A stretch of DNA of 64,000 nt, taken from positions 1 through 64,000 of the forward strand of contig CADDYW010000006.1 of NCBI GenBank assembly GCA_902810745.1, given 5' to 3'. Source of the DNA: Chloroflexota bacterium (GTDB taxonomy: Bacteria > Chloroflexota > UBA6077 > FW602-bin22 > CADDYW01). Position numbers and translations under genes: made by a program. Below the pieces are notes generated by a model that was not told where the DNA came from, searched no databases, and saw nothing but the letters and a program-made list of their open reading frames with translations. This document shows, piece after piece, positions 16,462 through 23,936 of this stretch; positions within the stretch are counted from its first letter, which is position 1; every line of letters starts with the position of its first letter.

Positions 16462-17535
16462 GTGGTGAGCGCGCGCGAACGCCGTCGTCGGATGATCGGG
16501 GTATCTTTCGGTCCCCGCAGCATGGCTGAGGCGCTGGAGGGCCTGCCGCGCATCGCCGCCGAGGCCGACATCGCCGAGCTCCGCCTCGACTTCTTCGAAG
16601 AACCCTTCGATCTGCCCGCCCTGCTGCGTGATCGCCCGTGCCCGGTGGTCGTGACGCTGCGGCCGGTCGATCAGGGGGGCAGATCCTCGCTCCCGGCCAG
16701 CGCACGCCTGAAGATCCTCGAAACGGCAGCGGGTCTGGGCGCCGAGTACGTCGACGTCGAGTGGGATGCCGCGACGCCGGACGCGATTCGCGCGCTGAAG
16801 GCAGCGGGTGCACAAACCCTCGTCTCGCGCCATGACTTCCAGCAGATGCCGCCCGACTTTGCCGAGCGCTGGTGGCCGGACATGGTCGAGCGTGGCGCCG
16901 ATGTCGTCAAGATCGTGGGGATGGCGCGGACCGCGATCGACTGTCTCCCGGTCTTTCGCGTCTTCAAGCGCGCTACTCTCCCGACGGTGGCGATTGCAAT
17001 GGGCGAAGCGGGCCTGCCCACCCGCGTCCTGGCGCTGCGCGCGGAGCAGTGCTTCCTGACGTATGCAACGCTCGGCTCGGGCGCGCGCGTCGCGCCGGGG
17101 CAGCTGCTGATCAAAGAGATGCGCGAGGTCTACCACGCCGACCGTCTCGGGCCGCGCACCGCCGTTATCGGCGTGCTCGGCCCGACGGCCGATGCGGACC
17201 TCGTCGCTCGCCACAACGCCGCGTTTGCCGACGCGAACCTGGATGCCATCGCGGTGCCGTTCGTCGTCGGGGCGGATGCCGGTCAGGTCGTGCGTGCTTT
17301 CCGCGAGCTACCGGTCGCCGGCTGGCAGGTGAGCGGCGACGCGCTCCAGGCGTCAATCGGATCGACGCTCGACGACCTGAGCCCGGGTGCCCGCCGCGCT
17401 GGTAGAGTCAACACGATCGTCGCCCGCGGCGATGGAGCGCTGATCGGCGACTGGCTGGAATCGCCCGAGGAGCAGCGCGCCGCGTGGGGACTCTGTGGCG
17501 CAATGCGTGATACGCAAAACGCAGCTAACTCGTAG
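16462..17535 (+). CDS. aroD: Type I 3-dehydroquinate dehydratase fused to a decayed shikimate dehydrogenase N-domain
   Basis: 357 aa. Residues about 11-230 are a type I dehydroquinase barrel: E-L-R-L-D-F-F near 35, the general base His in S-R-H-D-F, the Schiff-base Lys in D-V-V-K-I-V-G and the A-I-A-M-G-x-x-G segment. Residues about 233-345 follow the outline of the shikimate dehydrogenase substrate domain (A-V-I-G-V-L-G-P, H-N-A-A-F, L-D-A-I-A-V-P-F, G-R-V-N-T). Its catalytic Lys motif (normally V-T-x-P-x-K) reads V-S-G-D-A-L-Q, the NTD Asp motif reads D-W-L, and the NADP domain is absent. The dehydratase should work; the second domain cannot be a dehydrogenase. Two GTG codons (16462, 16465) follow a GGAGGAGG site. 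Confidence 0.82.
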   Translation: MVSARERRRRMIGVSFGPRSMAEALEGLPRIAAEADIAELRLDFFEEPFDLPALLRDRPCPVVVTLRPVDQGGRSSLPASARLKILETAAGLGAEYVDVEWDAATPDAIRALKAAGAQTLVSRHDFQQMPPDFAERWWPDMVERGADVVKIVGMARTAIDCLPVFRVFKRATLPTVAIAMGEAGLPTRVLALRAEQCFLTYATLGSGARVAPGQLLIKEMREVYHADRLGPRTAVIGVLGPTADADLVARHNAAFADANLDAIAVPFVVGADAGQVVRAFRELPVAGWQVSGDALQASIGSTLDDLSPGARRAGRVNTIVARGDGALIGDWLESPEEQRAAWGLCGAMRDTQNAANS

Positions 17536-17697
17536 CCGACACCCCGGCTTGGCGCCCTGCGCGTGAGATGTCCGGGCGACGATGAGTGAGATCCGCACTC
17601 GTCGGCAGTCCCCCAGAGCGCATTGCCGGCCCGCCATCTGTCCGGCACGGAATCCTTCAGCACCTCCGTAGCAGACTTTTCCTGGAACACCCTTCTA

Positions 17698-17730
17698 TTG
17701 ACGGCTACCCGCGTGATTCGTATAATCACG
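17698..17730 (+). promoter_or_regulatory. Consensus promoter with an operator palindrome over the -10 box
   Basis: -35 TTGACG (17698-17703), a 17-base spacer and a perfect -10 TATAAT (17721-17726). A perfect inverted repeat CGTGATT (17712-17718) / AATCACG (17724-17730), separated by five bases, covers the -10 box. The next gene starts at 17759 and encodes an ArsR-type DNA-binding domain, so binding here would block its own transcription. Confidence 0.7.
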
Positions 17731-17758
17731 AAAATCCGAAGACACGACCGAGCAGCCG

Positions 17759-18607
17759 ATGAAGACGTTGAGGCCAGAACAGACCGCTGCCGAGGCGCGG
17801 GCGGTGCGGATGCTTCGCGCGCTCGCCAATCCCGTCCGCTTCCATCTCGTCGAGCTCCTGGCGGAACGCAAGGATTGCACGGCGTCCCAGCTTGCCCAGG
17901 CGCTTGCCCTGGCGCCGTCGAGCCTGTCCGAGCACGTGGCGATCCTGCGAGAAGCCGGCGTGGTGCAGGCGAGCGGTGACGTCGCGAACCAGCCCAATAA
18001 CTACTATTGCGTCGATCCGGGCGCGCTTGATTTCCTCGCGGGCTATCTGAGCGGACTCGGGCAGCGGGCCCGGGCGTGGCCACCGCTGGACCATACCGTG
18101 CGAATGGAGGGGACCGTGCAAATTCGGGATGCGACGCTTGGCGACGCGGCGGCGATTGCACGTATCTATAACCAGGGCATTGAGGACCGCGTTGCCACGC
18201 TCGAGACAGAGCTACGCAGTCCGGAGGAACGGGCAGAGTGGCTGGCAACGCACGGGCCACGCCATCCAGTGCTGGTTGCCGTGGACGATGCGGGGACAGT
18301 TCTTGGCTGGGGCTCGCTCAACGTTTTCAATCCCCGTCGGGCCTACGATCACGTCGTGGACTTCTCCCTGTACGTGGCTCGCGAGCATCGTGGCCGCGGC
18401 ATTGGCGACGCGCTCCTGGGCGCGCTGGAGGATCGCGCGCGTCTGCTCGGCTACCACAAGATGGTCCTGGCAGCCTTCCCGACGAATGCCCCCGGCAAGC
18501 GCCTCTACGAGCGACACGGTTTCAGTCTGGTTGGTATCTATCACGAGCAGGGGATGCTCGACGGGCGGTGGGTGGATGTGATGGTGATGGAGAAGATCCT
18601 CGGCTGA
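17759..18607 (+). CDS. ArsR-family regulator fused to a GNAT N-acetyltransferase
   Basis: 282 aa. Residues about 15-100 form an ArsR-type winged helix (R-A-L-A-N-P-V-R-F-H-L-V-E-L-L, recognition helix around A-P-S-S-L-S-E-H-V-A-I-L). Residues about 118-280 are a GNAT domain of the phosphinothricin acetyltransferase type (I-R-D-A-T-x-x-D at its start, E-H-R-G-R-G-I-G-D-A-L-L for acetyl-CoA binding). The metal-binding C-V-C of classical ArsR is absent; one Cys lies at K-D-C-T. Fusions of ArsR with ArsN-type acetyltransferases that detoxify arsinothricin are known, so resistance to a related amino acid toxin, with ligand sensing, is plausible. The MFS gene downstream could be part of the same response. 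Confidence 0.75.
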   Translation: MKTLRPEQTAAEARAVRMLRALANPVRFHLVELLAERKDCTASQLAQALALAPSSLSEHVAILREAGVVQASGDVANQPNNYYCVDPGALDFLAGYLSGLGQRARAWPPLDHTVRMEGTVQIRDATLGDAAAIARIYNQGIEDRVATLETELRSPEERAEWLATHGPRHPVLVAVDDAGTVLGWGSLNVFNPRRAYDHVVDFSLYVAREHRGRGIGDALLGALEDRARLLGYHKMVLAAFPTNAPGKRLYERHGFSLVGIYHEQGMLDGRWVDVMVMEKILG

Positions 18608-18659
18608 CCAGGCATCCTGTGATCCAGTGACCCTCACCAAACGGATGAGCAAGGAGACG

Positions 18660-19928
18660 ATGCGCATTCTCGTTCGGCGTGAACCGATCTTCTTCGGCTG
18701 GATCCTGGTGGGGATCCTGGGCATCACGACGATCATCTCTTATGGCACCACCGCCTATGCCTTCGGCGTTCTGCTCGCGCCGATCGCCGAGCACGAAGGC
18801 TGGTCACGCGCAGCCCTCTCGGGAGCCTACGCCCTGGGCATTCTGCTGGCCGGTGTCCTTGGAATCCCCATTGGCCGGCTGGTGGATCGCTACGGTGGGC
18901 GCGTGCTGATGACCCTGGGAAGTGGAATCGCCGCGGTCGTGCTGATCACGCTGTCGAGGGTGCGGGATGTCTGGCAGTTCGACCTGCTCTGGGGCGTTGG
19001 CCTCGGGCTGGCGACTGCCCTCACGTTCTATTCGGTCTCGTTCACCATTGTCGCGAACTGGTTTTCGCGGCGCCGTGGAGCTGCGCTCGCCTGGCTGACG
19101 ACGATTGGCGGTCTTGCCTCGCCAATCTTCATCCCGGGGACCGGCTGGCTCATCGCCAATCTCGGCTGGCGCGAAACGCTGCTCATTCTTGGGCTGATCC
19201 AGCTCGGCGTTGCGCTGCCCTTGCACGCGTTGGTCGTGCGCCGTCACCCAGAAGACCTGGGACTGCTGCCCGATGGCCACGCCGCGTTCGATCCGTCCGG
19301 TCGAGCCGCGCCAGCGGCGCCGCGACCGCCGAAGGGAATGACGGCGCGGCAGGCGCTGCGGTGCTTTCCCTTCTGGAGCTTGACCGCCGCGGGCGGTATC
19401 GAGCAGCTAGCCGCGATGGTCATCTCCGGGCACCAGATTGCCTCGATGATCTCTCGCGGCTTCGATCCACTCTTCGCCGCGGGCATCGCCGGGCTGATCG
19501 GCGTGGCCAGCCTGCCGGGGCGATTTCTCTTGAATCAGCTCAGCGATCGCTACGAGGCGCAGCGGCTCCTCGCGCTGGTGCTGGGAACGCTCGGCCTCGG
19601 AGTGATCGTCTTGATCCTGGCGACGTCGGCATTCTGGCTGTACCTCTACGTCGTTGTCTACGGCATCGCCTTTGGCGCACGCTCGCCCTTGCGCGCGTCG
19701 GTGATGGCCGAGCACTTCGGCCGGCGCGCCTACGGGACGATCACGGCAATCCAGGGATGCTTCATCGCGGTACCGGCCGCGCTCGGGCCGCTCGCCGCTG
19801 GCTGGCTCTACGATCGCCTGGGGAGCTACCAGCTTGCTCTCTGGCTCACCACCGCCTCGTTCGCCGTCGCGGCGGTTCTGATCGTCGTGACACCTCTTCC
19901 CGATGCTCAGAAGTCGATCGACTTCTGA
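18660..19928 (+). CDS. Major facilitator superfamily transporter
   Basis: About 422 aa, 12 predicted membrane segments. The loop 2-3 motif G-R-L-V-D-R-Y-G-G-R (near residue 72) is the MFS signature; overall it resembles the oxalate:formate antiporter/monocarboxylate branch. The ATG at 18660 follows AAGGAG; in-frame starts at 18627 and 18645 have no ribosome site. It lies 52 bases after the ArsR-GNAT gene on the same strand and is probably co-transcribed, which would make it an exporter or importer of the acetylated compound. The substrate is unknown. Confidence 0.8.
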   Translation: MRILVRREPIFFGWILVGILGITTIISYGTTAYAFGVLLAPIAEHEGWSRAALSGAYALGILLAGVLGIPIGRLVDRYGGRVLMTLGSGIAAVVLITLSRVRDVWQFDLLWGVGLGLATALTFYSVSFTIVANWFSRRRGAALAWLTTIGGLASPIFIPGTGWLIANLGWRETLLILGLIQLGVALPLHALVVRRHPEDLGLLPDGHAAFDPSGRAAPAAPRPPKGMTARQALRCFPFWSLTAAGGIEQLAAMVISGHQIASMISRGFDPLFAAGIAGLIGVASLPGRFLLNQLSDRYEAQRLLALVLGTLGLGVIVLILATSAFWLYLYVVVYGIAFGARSPLRASVMAEHFGRRAYGTITAIQGCFIAVPAALGPLAAGWLYDRLGSYQLALWLTTASFAVAAVLIVVTPLPDAQKSIDF

Positions 19929-20056
19929 GCGCTCTTCTCCACGGTTCACGGCCGGTGGAGTTGCTCGCCGCGAGTGGCAGTGGCGAGGCCTGGGCGGCTG
20001 CTTGCCCCTCGGAGCCGGATCCGCGAGCGGACGACGTTTTGGGTCCCGAGGTCGGG

Positions 20057-20085
20057 TTGTGGCGATCGCGCCCACTCGCTATACT
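20057..20085 (+). promoter_or_regulatory. Promoter of the DUF6194-like gene
   Basis: -35 TTGTGG (20057-20062), a 17-base spacer and -10 TATACT (20080-20085), about 50 bases before the start codon. The rest of 19929-20137 shows nothing else. Confidence 0.5.
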
Positions 20086-20137
20086 CACCTGCCTATCGTT
20101 GCTTTGTCCCTTCGGAGCGCTATGAACGTGAGAGGGA

Positions 20138-20674
20138 ATGAGGTTGGGCCAGGTCGCGATCACCGCCTACGTCTCTGAAACGTGCTCGCGCACGGACGTC
20201 GTCGTCGGCACGGAGGGTATCGGGGCCGGCGACACGTTCTTCATCTCCAACCCCGACCGTGACTTTCCGGATCGGCAGCAGCTCCCGTTCGCCACGATCG
20301 TCACGAAGGACTACGGCGACTTTGACAACGCCTCGAACCTGAACCGCGAGGGCGTTTTCCGCCACAACGCTGGGATCGGCCGCGAGACGTTCCGGTCGCT
20401 ATTCGGCGACGGCGGGACGTACGATTTCTCGGTGTTGGATCGACTGATGCCGCGCACGGTCTACGGGCGGCAGTCGTGGGTCTGCGTACTCAACCCGAGC
20501 ACCGAGACGCTCGAGTGCCCCGCCAACGGAAATATGTCCCCCATCAATTTCTGCTTGACACACCACTACGCGACGGTGCTGCGCGGACTACCGTCGGCCA
20601 CGGCGCTGCTCTCCTTCTTCACCGACATCGCGGCGATGGCTGCCTTCTCGGCGAGCATCATCAGTATCTCGTAG
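20138..20674 (+). CDS. DUF6194-like protein with a replaced C-terminus
   Basis: 178 aa. Residues about 5-130 match what I recall of a small conserved family (DUF6194): G-D-T-F-F-I-S-N-P-D-R-D, P-F-A-T-I-V-T-K-D-Y, R-E-G-V-F-R-H-N-A-G-I-G-R-E-T-F, then L-D-R-L-M-P-R-T-V-Y and W-V-C-V-L-N-P-S. After that point the expected short helical C-terminus is missing; the remaining 40 or so residues are antisense to the end of the neighbouring gene. The gene is therefore probably truncated by a past rearrangement. Function is unknown. The ATG lies one base after a GAGAGGG site; TTG at 20144 has better spacing. Confidence 0.55.
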   Translation: MRLGQVAITAYVSETCSRTDVVVGTEGIGAGDTFFISNPDRDFPDRQQLPFATIVTKDYGDFDNASNLNREGVFRHNAGIGRETFRSLFGDGGTYDFSVLDRLMPRTVYGRQSWVCVLNPSTETLECPANGNMSPINFCLTHHYATVLRGLPSATALLSFFTDIAAMAAFSASIISIS

Positions 20675-21180
20675 GAGTCGCTGACCGTATCCAGGTATTT
20701 CTTCTGGATCTTGGGCTCGAGCTCCTTGAACATCATGTCGAAGGTACGACTTGGAGCGCGCTTGCCGCTGCGGTATGCCTGGAGAATGTCGCGTGGCTTG
20801 AGCGCCTTCAGCGCGTCGGTGATGACGGCGATGCCGCGCTGAATCTCGGTGGAGAGGCTCAGGCGCAGCTCCATGCGGTCCTCGTCGACGTTGTCGCCAA
20901 TTGCTTGGAGCGCCTCCTGACAGAGATCGCCGTACTGGCGAAGCATCTGCGAGACTTTGTCTTCAATCGTGCTGTAGAGCGTCAGGTAGCGCTGGTGAAT
21001 CTTCGGCAGCACCTCGTCGCGCAGGCGATTCATCTCGTCGTCAGTTGGTGCTCCCTCCTCGCTGGCGTACTCGCTCAGCAGGAAGACTGGATTCACCGAT
21101 TCCAGCATGTCTTTGTAAACTTCGATCAGGTTGAGCAAGTCCAGCCTGATCTCCTGCATTCGTTCCGGAGTCACCGCCAT
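20566..21180 (-). CDS. Unrecognised all-helical protein, partner of an RHH-zinc finger protein
   Basis: 204 aa, not recognised. It looks entirely alpha-helical and soluble, with charged amphipathic segments (for example D-E-V-L-P-K-I-H-Q-R-Y and M-F-K-E-L-E-P-K-I-Q-K-K-Y) and no signal or membrane segment. The ATG at 21180 has AAAGGAG six bases upstream; frames reaching 21282 read through the preceding gene. It starts two bases after the stop of the RHH-zinc protein gene, so the two are one operon. Its 3' end overlaps the end of the convergent DUF6194-like gene by 109 bases. Confidence 0.75.
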   Translation of the reverse strand: MAVTPERMQEIRLDLLNLIEVYKDMLESVNPVFLLSEYASEEGAPTDDEMNRLRDEVLPKIHQRYLTLYSTIEDKVSQMLRQYGDLCQEALQAIGDNVDEDRMELRLSLSTEIQRGIAVITDALKALKPRDILQAYRSGKRAPSRTFDMMFKELEPKIQKKYLDTVSDSYEILMMLAEKAAIAAMSVKKESSAVADGSPRSTVA

Positions 21181-21182
21181 GG

Positions 21183-21524
21183 TCAGCTCCTTTCGGCTTC
21201 GGATGCCTGCTGCTCTTTCTGGTGTCGCCCGAGGTGGTTGCTCAGCCCGCCCAGCCGGATCTGCGCGCCACACACGCCACACTGATAGACATCGGACAGG
21301 GCGACGACGGGTACTCCGGACTCAGACGTCGCCTCGGACGGCGAAGAGGTCGTTGTCGGAGCAGCCGGTGCCATCTGCGTGCTGGCGGTCGTTGGCTTGT
21401 CGAGGAACTCGCTGATCAGCCGGGGAATCAGCTCACGGATCGTCGTCTGTTCCGCTTCCGCCCGTCTTCGGATGCGGTCCCAGATGCGCTCGTCCAGCCA
21501 GATACGTGTCGAAATATCGCTCAC
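21183..21524 (-). CDS. Ribbon-helix-helix protein with a C-terminal C2H2-like zinc finger
   Basis: 113 aa. Residues 1-45 fit a ribbon-helix-helix fold (T-R-I-W-L-D-E-R-I-W-D-R-I as strand and first helix, then T-T-I-R-E-L-I-P-R-L-I-S-E-F-L). A Thr/Ser/Pro linker follows, then Y-Q-C-G-V-C-G-A-Q-I-R-L with H-L-G-R-H about ten residues later: a Cys2-His2 zinc-site spacing. DNA binding is likely for the N-terminus. It is the first gene of a two-gene operon with the helical protein, which it may regulate or contact. The GTG start at 21524 has only a weak ribosome site. Confidence 0.7.
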   Translation of the reverse strand: MSDISTRIWLDERIWDRIRRRAEAEQTTIRELIPRLISEFLDKPTTASTQMAPAAPTTTSSPSEATSESGVPVVALSDVYQCGVCGAQIRLGGLSNHLGRHQKEQQASEAERS

Positions 21525-21640
21525 ATCCGCCGTGCCCCCTTTGCTTCGACGATGGGAGCTTTCCTAGCCCTGGCGCGGCTGACATTCCGCCGGAGGACCA
21601 CGGCACCGGGGGGTGCACTCCCGGGATCTCGCGTGCGGTG

Positions 21641-21646
21641 ATTATA
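21641..21646 (-). promoter_or_regulatory. -10 box upstream of the RHH-zinc operon
   Basis: A perfect TATAAT on the minus strand, 117 bases upstream of the GTG at 21524. The -35 is poor (TTCATC at 18 bases). It is the only promoter-like element seen in 21525-21787. Confidence 0.3.
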
Positions 21647-21787
21647 ACAGGTATCCGGGGCGTCGATGAAGCCTTGGAGCTTATCTACAGCGCCGCGCAG
21701 AGACGCTGGGCCAGGTTGAGTCGGCGGGGGCCTTGCCTGGTGCCGGCTCGGCGTCTGATCCCCGGTCCCAGGTCTCCGATCGTCACC

Positions 21788-22738
21788 CTAGAACAGTGCG
21801 GGCTGGTGGTTGCCCAGGTGCTGCGCGTCGAAGCCCAGCCGTCGCAGGTGATCGGCGAATGCCGATGGCCCGTGCGTCGTGTAGACGCGCGCGGGCTGGG
21901 CCGCGACGACGAACTGAACAAGCTCGGCGAAGTCGGCGTGATCGCTGAGCGGGAGGGCGTCGTCGACGCCGAGGCGATATTTCGTCGATCGGTCGATTGC
22001 CCAGCCGCTGAGGTAGAGCGTGCGCGAGCGACGCGGCAGCCCGGTCCGAAGAGCGCTCGGGGGAGCGATCAGGACGTGGCCAGGGGGAAGCTCGCCATCG
22101 TAGATCTCGAACGGGCCGAGGTTCACGCCGAAGCGGCAGTAAACTTCCGCGAGCTCGGCGACGCCGCGGGGCACCGCAACCGGATAGCCGAGGTCGCTCA
22201 CCAGTGCCATCGCTTCCTGCGCCTTGCCCAGGGCGTAGCCGAGCAGCACTGGCGCGGCAGAATCGGCGAGCGCGCGGTCCACGAACGCGCGAATTCGCTC
22301 GCGAATCTCGTCGTCCGAGGGAAAGACGTACTGGGGTAAGCCGAAGGTGCACTCCATGATCAGGACGTCGGCGCGAATCGGCGAGGCCGGCTGGATCGTC
22401 CGGCGTGGTCGAACGCTGAAGTCGCCGGTATAGACCAATCGACGGCCATCAGGGGCGTCGACCACGATCTGCGCCGCGCCAAGGACGTGGCCGGCCGGTA
22501 CCAGCGAGATGCGGTGGCCGGCGCGTTCGATCTGCTCGCCAAATGGGAGTGGCGAGAGCCGACAGCTACCGAGGCGTTGGGCGATCAGTGCGATGGTGGC
22601 CGGGCTCGCCACGCCCGCGACGTGACGCGCGATGTGATCGCTGTGGCCATGCGACACGACCGCGAATCTGGACCGGCGTGGCGGATCCAGCGCCAGATCG
22701 ATCGCGGGAAGATGGACGTGGTCGCTGTAGATGAACAG
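21788..22738 (-). CDS. MBL-fold hydrolase resembling ligase-associated DNA exonuclease
   Basis: 316 aa if translation begins at CTG 22738. The metal site H-G-H-S-D-H lies near residue 30; P-A-G-H-V-L-G-A-A-Q-I, V-Y-T-G-D-F, E-C-T-F-G-L-P and a late L-S-D-H-A-D-F match the beta-CASP-like exonuclease family found beside ATP-dependent DNA ligases. No ligase is in this window. The only canonical in-frame start (GTG 22657) would begin at the metal-binding motif itself and delete the first strands that homologues have. CTG at 22738 has GGTGAGG eight bases upstream and restores a normal N-terminus of about 28 residues. A TATAAT at 22777-22782 fits transcription from there. Nuclease activity is inference. 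Confidence 0.72.
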   Translation of the reverse strand: MFIYSDHVHLPAIDLALDPPRRSRFAVVSHGHSDHIARHVAGVASPATIALIAQRLGSCRLSPLPFGEQIERAGHRISLVPAGHVLGAAQIVVDAPDGRRLVYTGDFSVRPRRTIQPASPIRADVLIMECTFGLPQYVFPSDDEIRERIRAFVDRALADSAAPVLLGYALGKAQEAMALVSDLGYPVAVPRGVAELAEVYCRFGVNLGPFEIYDGELPPGHVLIAPPSALRTGLPRRSRTLYLSGWAIDRSTKYRLGVDDALPLSDHADFAELVQFVVAAQPARVYTTHGPSAFADHLRRLGFDAQHLGNHQPALF

Positions 22739-22992
22739 CCTGTCAACCTCACCGGTGGGCTCGAACTTTCGGGAGCATTATAGCGGCTGGCCGTGTCGCC
22801 GCGATAGAAGTACTCTGCCCGGCCGAGGCGCGGATAGCGGCAAAGCGGATGACGTGGCGCCTGAAGCTTGGCGACAACCGTGACTGGGGGTGCGCGCCCG
22901 GGCATTAGATTTTCGCTGCCCACGGCGGAGCCGTTCGATTCGATATTCTCGACGATTGGATCGTCGAGCCAGGCGAGTCGATCGAGTTCCAC
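22585..22992 (-). CDS. Possible small ORF overlapping the MBL gene start
   Basis: A GTG at 22992 has GGGAGG nine bases upstream and lies 31 bases after the LLM oxidoreductase stop. The first 75 or so codons use this genome's preferred codons; the rest is out of frame with the MBL gene and looks like a shadow. It could be a short real gene, an N-terminal extension of the MBL protein joined by a frameshift, or chance. I do not recognise the peptide (begins MELDRLAWLDD). Confidence 0.22.
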   Translation of the reverse strand: MELDRLAWLDDPIVENIESNGSAVGSENLMPGRAPPVTVVAKLQAPRHPLCRYPRLGRAEYFYRGDTASRYNAPESSSPPVRLTGCSSTATTSIFPRSIWRWIRHAGPDSRSCRMATAITSRVTSRAWRARPPSH

Positions 22993-23023
22993 GACCGCCA
23001 GCCTCCCGACGATGGCTGCCGGC

Positions 23024-23890
23024 TTAGCTCAAGGCTTCCCACCAGCGACGCATGGCGTCCACGTGGGCGTCGAGGCTCGGGAGACCCGCGCCCATGGTAT
23101 TCAGCGAGAGATGCGTCGCACCGAACGCTAGCCACTCGTCCCTCGCCTTACGCCAATCGTCCGGATTACCCCTCAGGCTGAAGCGCGGATTGATTCCAAT
23201 GGCGCTCGGGTCGCGTCCAGCCTCTCGTGCATACGCGTGGATTCGCTCGATCACCGCCTTCCATCCCTCGGGCGGATGGCGCAGCGGGAACCAGCCGTCG
23301 GCGAGCCTCCCGATGCGGCGCAGCACGCGCTCGTCCCAGCCACCCATCCAGATCGGAATCGGCCGCTGAACCGGCAATGGGTTGATCCCCGCGTCGACGA
23401 CGTGGTGCCAGCGGCCGTGGAACGTGACCAGCGGCTTCGTCCAGAGCTCGCGCAGCAGGGCGACTTGCTCGACGAGCCGAGCGCCTCGGTTCGAAAAATC
23501 CTCGTTCAGCGCCTGAAACTCGACCTCGTTCCAGCCGACTCCGACGCCGAATCGCAGCCGTCCTCGGCTCAGGACGTCGATCTCGGCGGCCTGTTTGGCG
23601 ACGAGCACGGTCTGCCGCTGCGGCAGGATGATCACACCGGTCGCCAGCTCGATCCTTTTCGTGAGCGCCGCAGCATACCCCAGGAACACGAGCGGCTCCT
23701 GGAACGAATCACGATGCGTGTAGTTGCCGCGCCAGCCAGGGCGATTCGTCGGATCGGCGCCCAGAACGTGATCGTAGAGGAGAAGGTGATCGAAGCCGAT
23801 CTCCTCGGCGGCCTGCACGTAGTCGCGGAAAGCGATCGGGTCCGTGCCGGACTCGGTCTGGGGGAAGATCACGCCGAGCCGCAGCGTCAC
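23024..23890 (-). CDS. LLM-class flavin/F420-dependent oxidoreductase
   Basis: 288 aa, a luciferase-like TIM barrel. Typical segments are L-R-L-G-V-I-F-P-Q at the start, L-A-T-G-V-I-I-L-P-Q-R near residue 82, L-S-R-G-R-L-R-F-G-V-G-V-G-W-N near 108 and P-I-W-M-G-G-W near 178. The layout resembles the F420-dependent subgroup (TIGR03619-like). It oxidises or reduces an unknown small molecule. The GTG at 23890 follows GGGAGGT. It lies 46 bases after the acyl-CoA ligase gene on the same strand, so both may be one transcript. Confidence 0.85.
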   Translation of the reverse strand: MTLRLGVIFPQTESGTDPIAFRDYVQAAEEIGFDHLLLYDHVLGADPTNRPGWRGNYTHRDSFQEPLVFLGYAAALTKRIELATGVIILPQRQTVLVAKQAAEIDVLSRGRLRFGVGVGWNEVEFQALNEDFSNRGARLVEQVALLRELWTKPLVTFHGRWHHVVDAGINPLPVQRPIPIWMGGWDERVLRRIGRLADGWFPLRHPPEGWKAVIERIHAYAREAGRDPSAIGINPRFSLRGNPDDWRKARDEWLAFGATHLSLNTMGAGLPSLDAHVDAMRRWWEALS

Positions 23891-23936
23891 GCGTGACCTC
23901 CCTGGCTATGGTGACCGAGTTGATCGGGTGCGTGTC

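Noticed and set aside
15901-17214. A 437-codon minus-strand open frame across the ino1/aroD intergenic region
   Set aside because: It overlaps both recognised genes in other frames, contains low-complexity Arg-rich sequence and crosses the aroD promoter.
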